Below, one piece after another: positions 6,332 to 7,253 of a DNA stretch of 7,253 nt. The stretch is from contig JAGPUY010000335.1 in the NCBI GenBank assembly GCA_018067265.1, positions 1 through 7,253 on the forward strand. Direction: 5' to 3'. The translations under genes were made by a program, and so were the position numbers. Under the pieces are notes generated by a model. It was not told where the DNA came from and ran no database searches. It saw only the letters and a list, made by a program, of their open reading frames with translations. The stretch is from Oceanihabitans sp. Its GTDB lineage: Bacteria > Bacteroidota > Bacteroidia > Flavobacteriales > Flavobacteriaceae. How positions within the stretch are numbered: position 1 is the first letter of the stretch; each line of letters opens with the position of its first letter.

Positions 6332-7253
6332 TTATTTGGAAGCATTCGGATAATCAGTATATCCCTTTGCTCCAGTTGTGTAAAACGTATCCTGGTCCCA
6401 TTCGGCTAATTCCAAATGATTCTCAAAACGTGCGACTAAATCGGGATTCGAGATGAATGGTTTTCCGTAAGCTACTAAATCGGCATCACCAGCTTCCAGG
6501 ACTTTATTTCCTTTCTCTTGATCAAACGCCGTGTTAACCATTAATGTCCCGTTGTATAAAGGTCGGAAATGTTTTGCAATTTCGGTTACTGCAAAAGGGA
6601 CTTCCGAAACATCGGAAAAAGGTTCCGATAGATGTACATACGCTAAATGGTAATCGTTTAATTTTTTAAGGATGTATTCAAAGGTAGGAATCGTGTCTTT
6701 ATCTAAAGTTATTCCGAATAAACCATTTAAAGACGGATTAAAACGGACACCTATTTTTTCCTGCGGAATCACTTCTTTCATCGCATCTAAAACTTCAAAA
6801 AAGAAACGTGCTCTATTTTCAAAGCTTCCGCCATAATCGTCTGTTCGTGTATTCGAACATCCATTAAAGAATTGCTGAAATAAATAGCCATTAGAAGAAT
6901 GAATTTCTACGCCATCAAAACCTGCTTTTATAGCATTTGCTGCCGCATTTTGAAAATCTTGAACTGTAGTTTTAATATCTTCGACACTCATTTCTTTAGG
7001 CGTCACGGTATCTTTAAAGCCTTCTGGCGTAAATGATTTAGCATTCGGATTTATAGCAGAAGCCGACATCGGCAATGCACCATGATGAAAATCTGGATGT
7101 GACATACGTCCGACATGCCATAACTGAATAAATATTTTTCCACCTTTATCCTGTACTCGTTTGGTTACTTTTTGCCAACCTGCTACTTGTGCATCGGTAT
7201 AAATTCCTGGCGTATTTATATAACCAACCGCTTGCTCGGAAACTGGAGAACCT
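6332..7253 (-). CDS. Old Yellow Enzyme / NemA-family NADH:flavin ene-reductase, 5' end missing
   Basis: FMN-dependent oxidoreductase of a TIM-barrel fold that reduces activated C=C bonds, quinones or nitro compounds with NAD(P)H. The frame stays open to the right edge, so about 307 residues are visible. The ATG at 7103-7105 is an internal Met, since the codons before it read the conserved FIQLWHVGR. About 50-60 N-terminal residues should lie outside the window. Hallmarks are TPGIYTDAQVAGW (upstream part), then EIHSSNGYL with the substrate-binding His/Asn pair and the proton-donor Tyr (His codon at 6899-6901). SNTRTDDYGGSFENRARF, GVRFNPS, DADLVAYGKPFISNPDLV and the C-terminal GAKGYTDYP follow. 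The His-x-x-Asn pair resembles yeast OYE1, whereas several bacterial NemA-like enzymes use His/His. In AYGKPF a Lys replaces the Arg usual in the FMN-phosphate segment. It is probably cotranscribed with osmC. Natural substrate unknown. Confidence 0.95.
   Translation of the reverse strand, partial: GSPVSEQAVGYINTPGIYTDAQVAGWQKVTKRVQDKGGKIFIQLWHVGRMSHPDFHHGALPMSASAINPNAKSFTPEGFKDTVTPKEMSVEDIKTTVQDFQNAAANAIKAGFDGVEIHSSNGYLFQQFFNGCSNTRTDDYGGSFENRARFFFEVLDAMKEVIPQEKIGVRFNPSLNGLFGITLDKDTIPTFEYILKKLNDYHLAYVHLSEPFSDVSEVPFAVTEIAKHFRPLYNGTLMVNTAFDQEKGNKVLEAGDADLVAYGKPFISNPDLVARFENHLELAEWDQDTFYTTGAKGYTDYPNASK

Noticed and set aside
7103..7105. ATG taken as the start of the ene-reductase
   Set aside because: The same frame is open to the window edge and encodes conserved OYE sequence (QLWHVGR and TPGIYTDAQ) upstream of this Met, so it is internal.

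Overview
The window looks like chromosomal DNA from a member of the Bacteroidota, most likely Flavobacteriaceae. The grounds are the AT-rich composition and strong A/T-ending codon use, starts without Shine-Dalgarno sequences, a flavobacterial-type signal peptide ending FA|QD on the outer-membrane protein, and a LytS/YehU-type histidine kinase coupled to a transporter operon. Genus cannot be decided from the sequence alone. Every confident gene is on the minus strand, so transcription runs right to left.

Right part (about 7253 to 5874): a two-gene redox/stress unit. An Old Yellow Enzyme family flavin ene-reductase enters from the right edge with its N-terminus missing, and it is followed after 29 bp by an OsmC-type thiol peroxidase. 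A strong hairpin with U-runs on both strands (5780-5814) closes this unit.

Left part (5631 to 60): a five-gene, tightly packed operon. Reading in the direction of transcription it encodes a TolC-type outer-membrane channel, a MacA/HlyD-type periplasmic adaptor, a MacB/LolD-type ABC ATPase, a MacB-type permease and a LytS-type sensor histidine kinase. Gaps are only 11, 9, 2 and 6 bp. Together the first four make a MacAB-TolC-like tripartite pump in which the ATPase and permease are separate polypeptides, unlike the fused E. coli MacB. The kinase has four predicted membrane segments and no extracytoplasmic sensor domain, so it may sense envelope stress or the state of the pump within the membrane. 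Its response regulator is not visible here.

The 242-bp gap between the two units holds the terminator and the likely control region of the efflux operon, including a weak CGTAT direct repeat. The left 59 bp downstream of the kinase are extremely AT-rich and cannot be assigned with confidence. I found no mobile element, tRNA, rRNA or CRISPR array. The window is mostly well-known families; the points worth a second look are the kinase-pump coupling, the unassigned left edge and the possible operator upstream of the pump operon.
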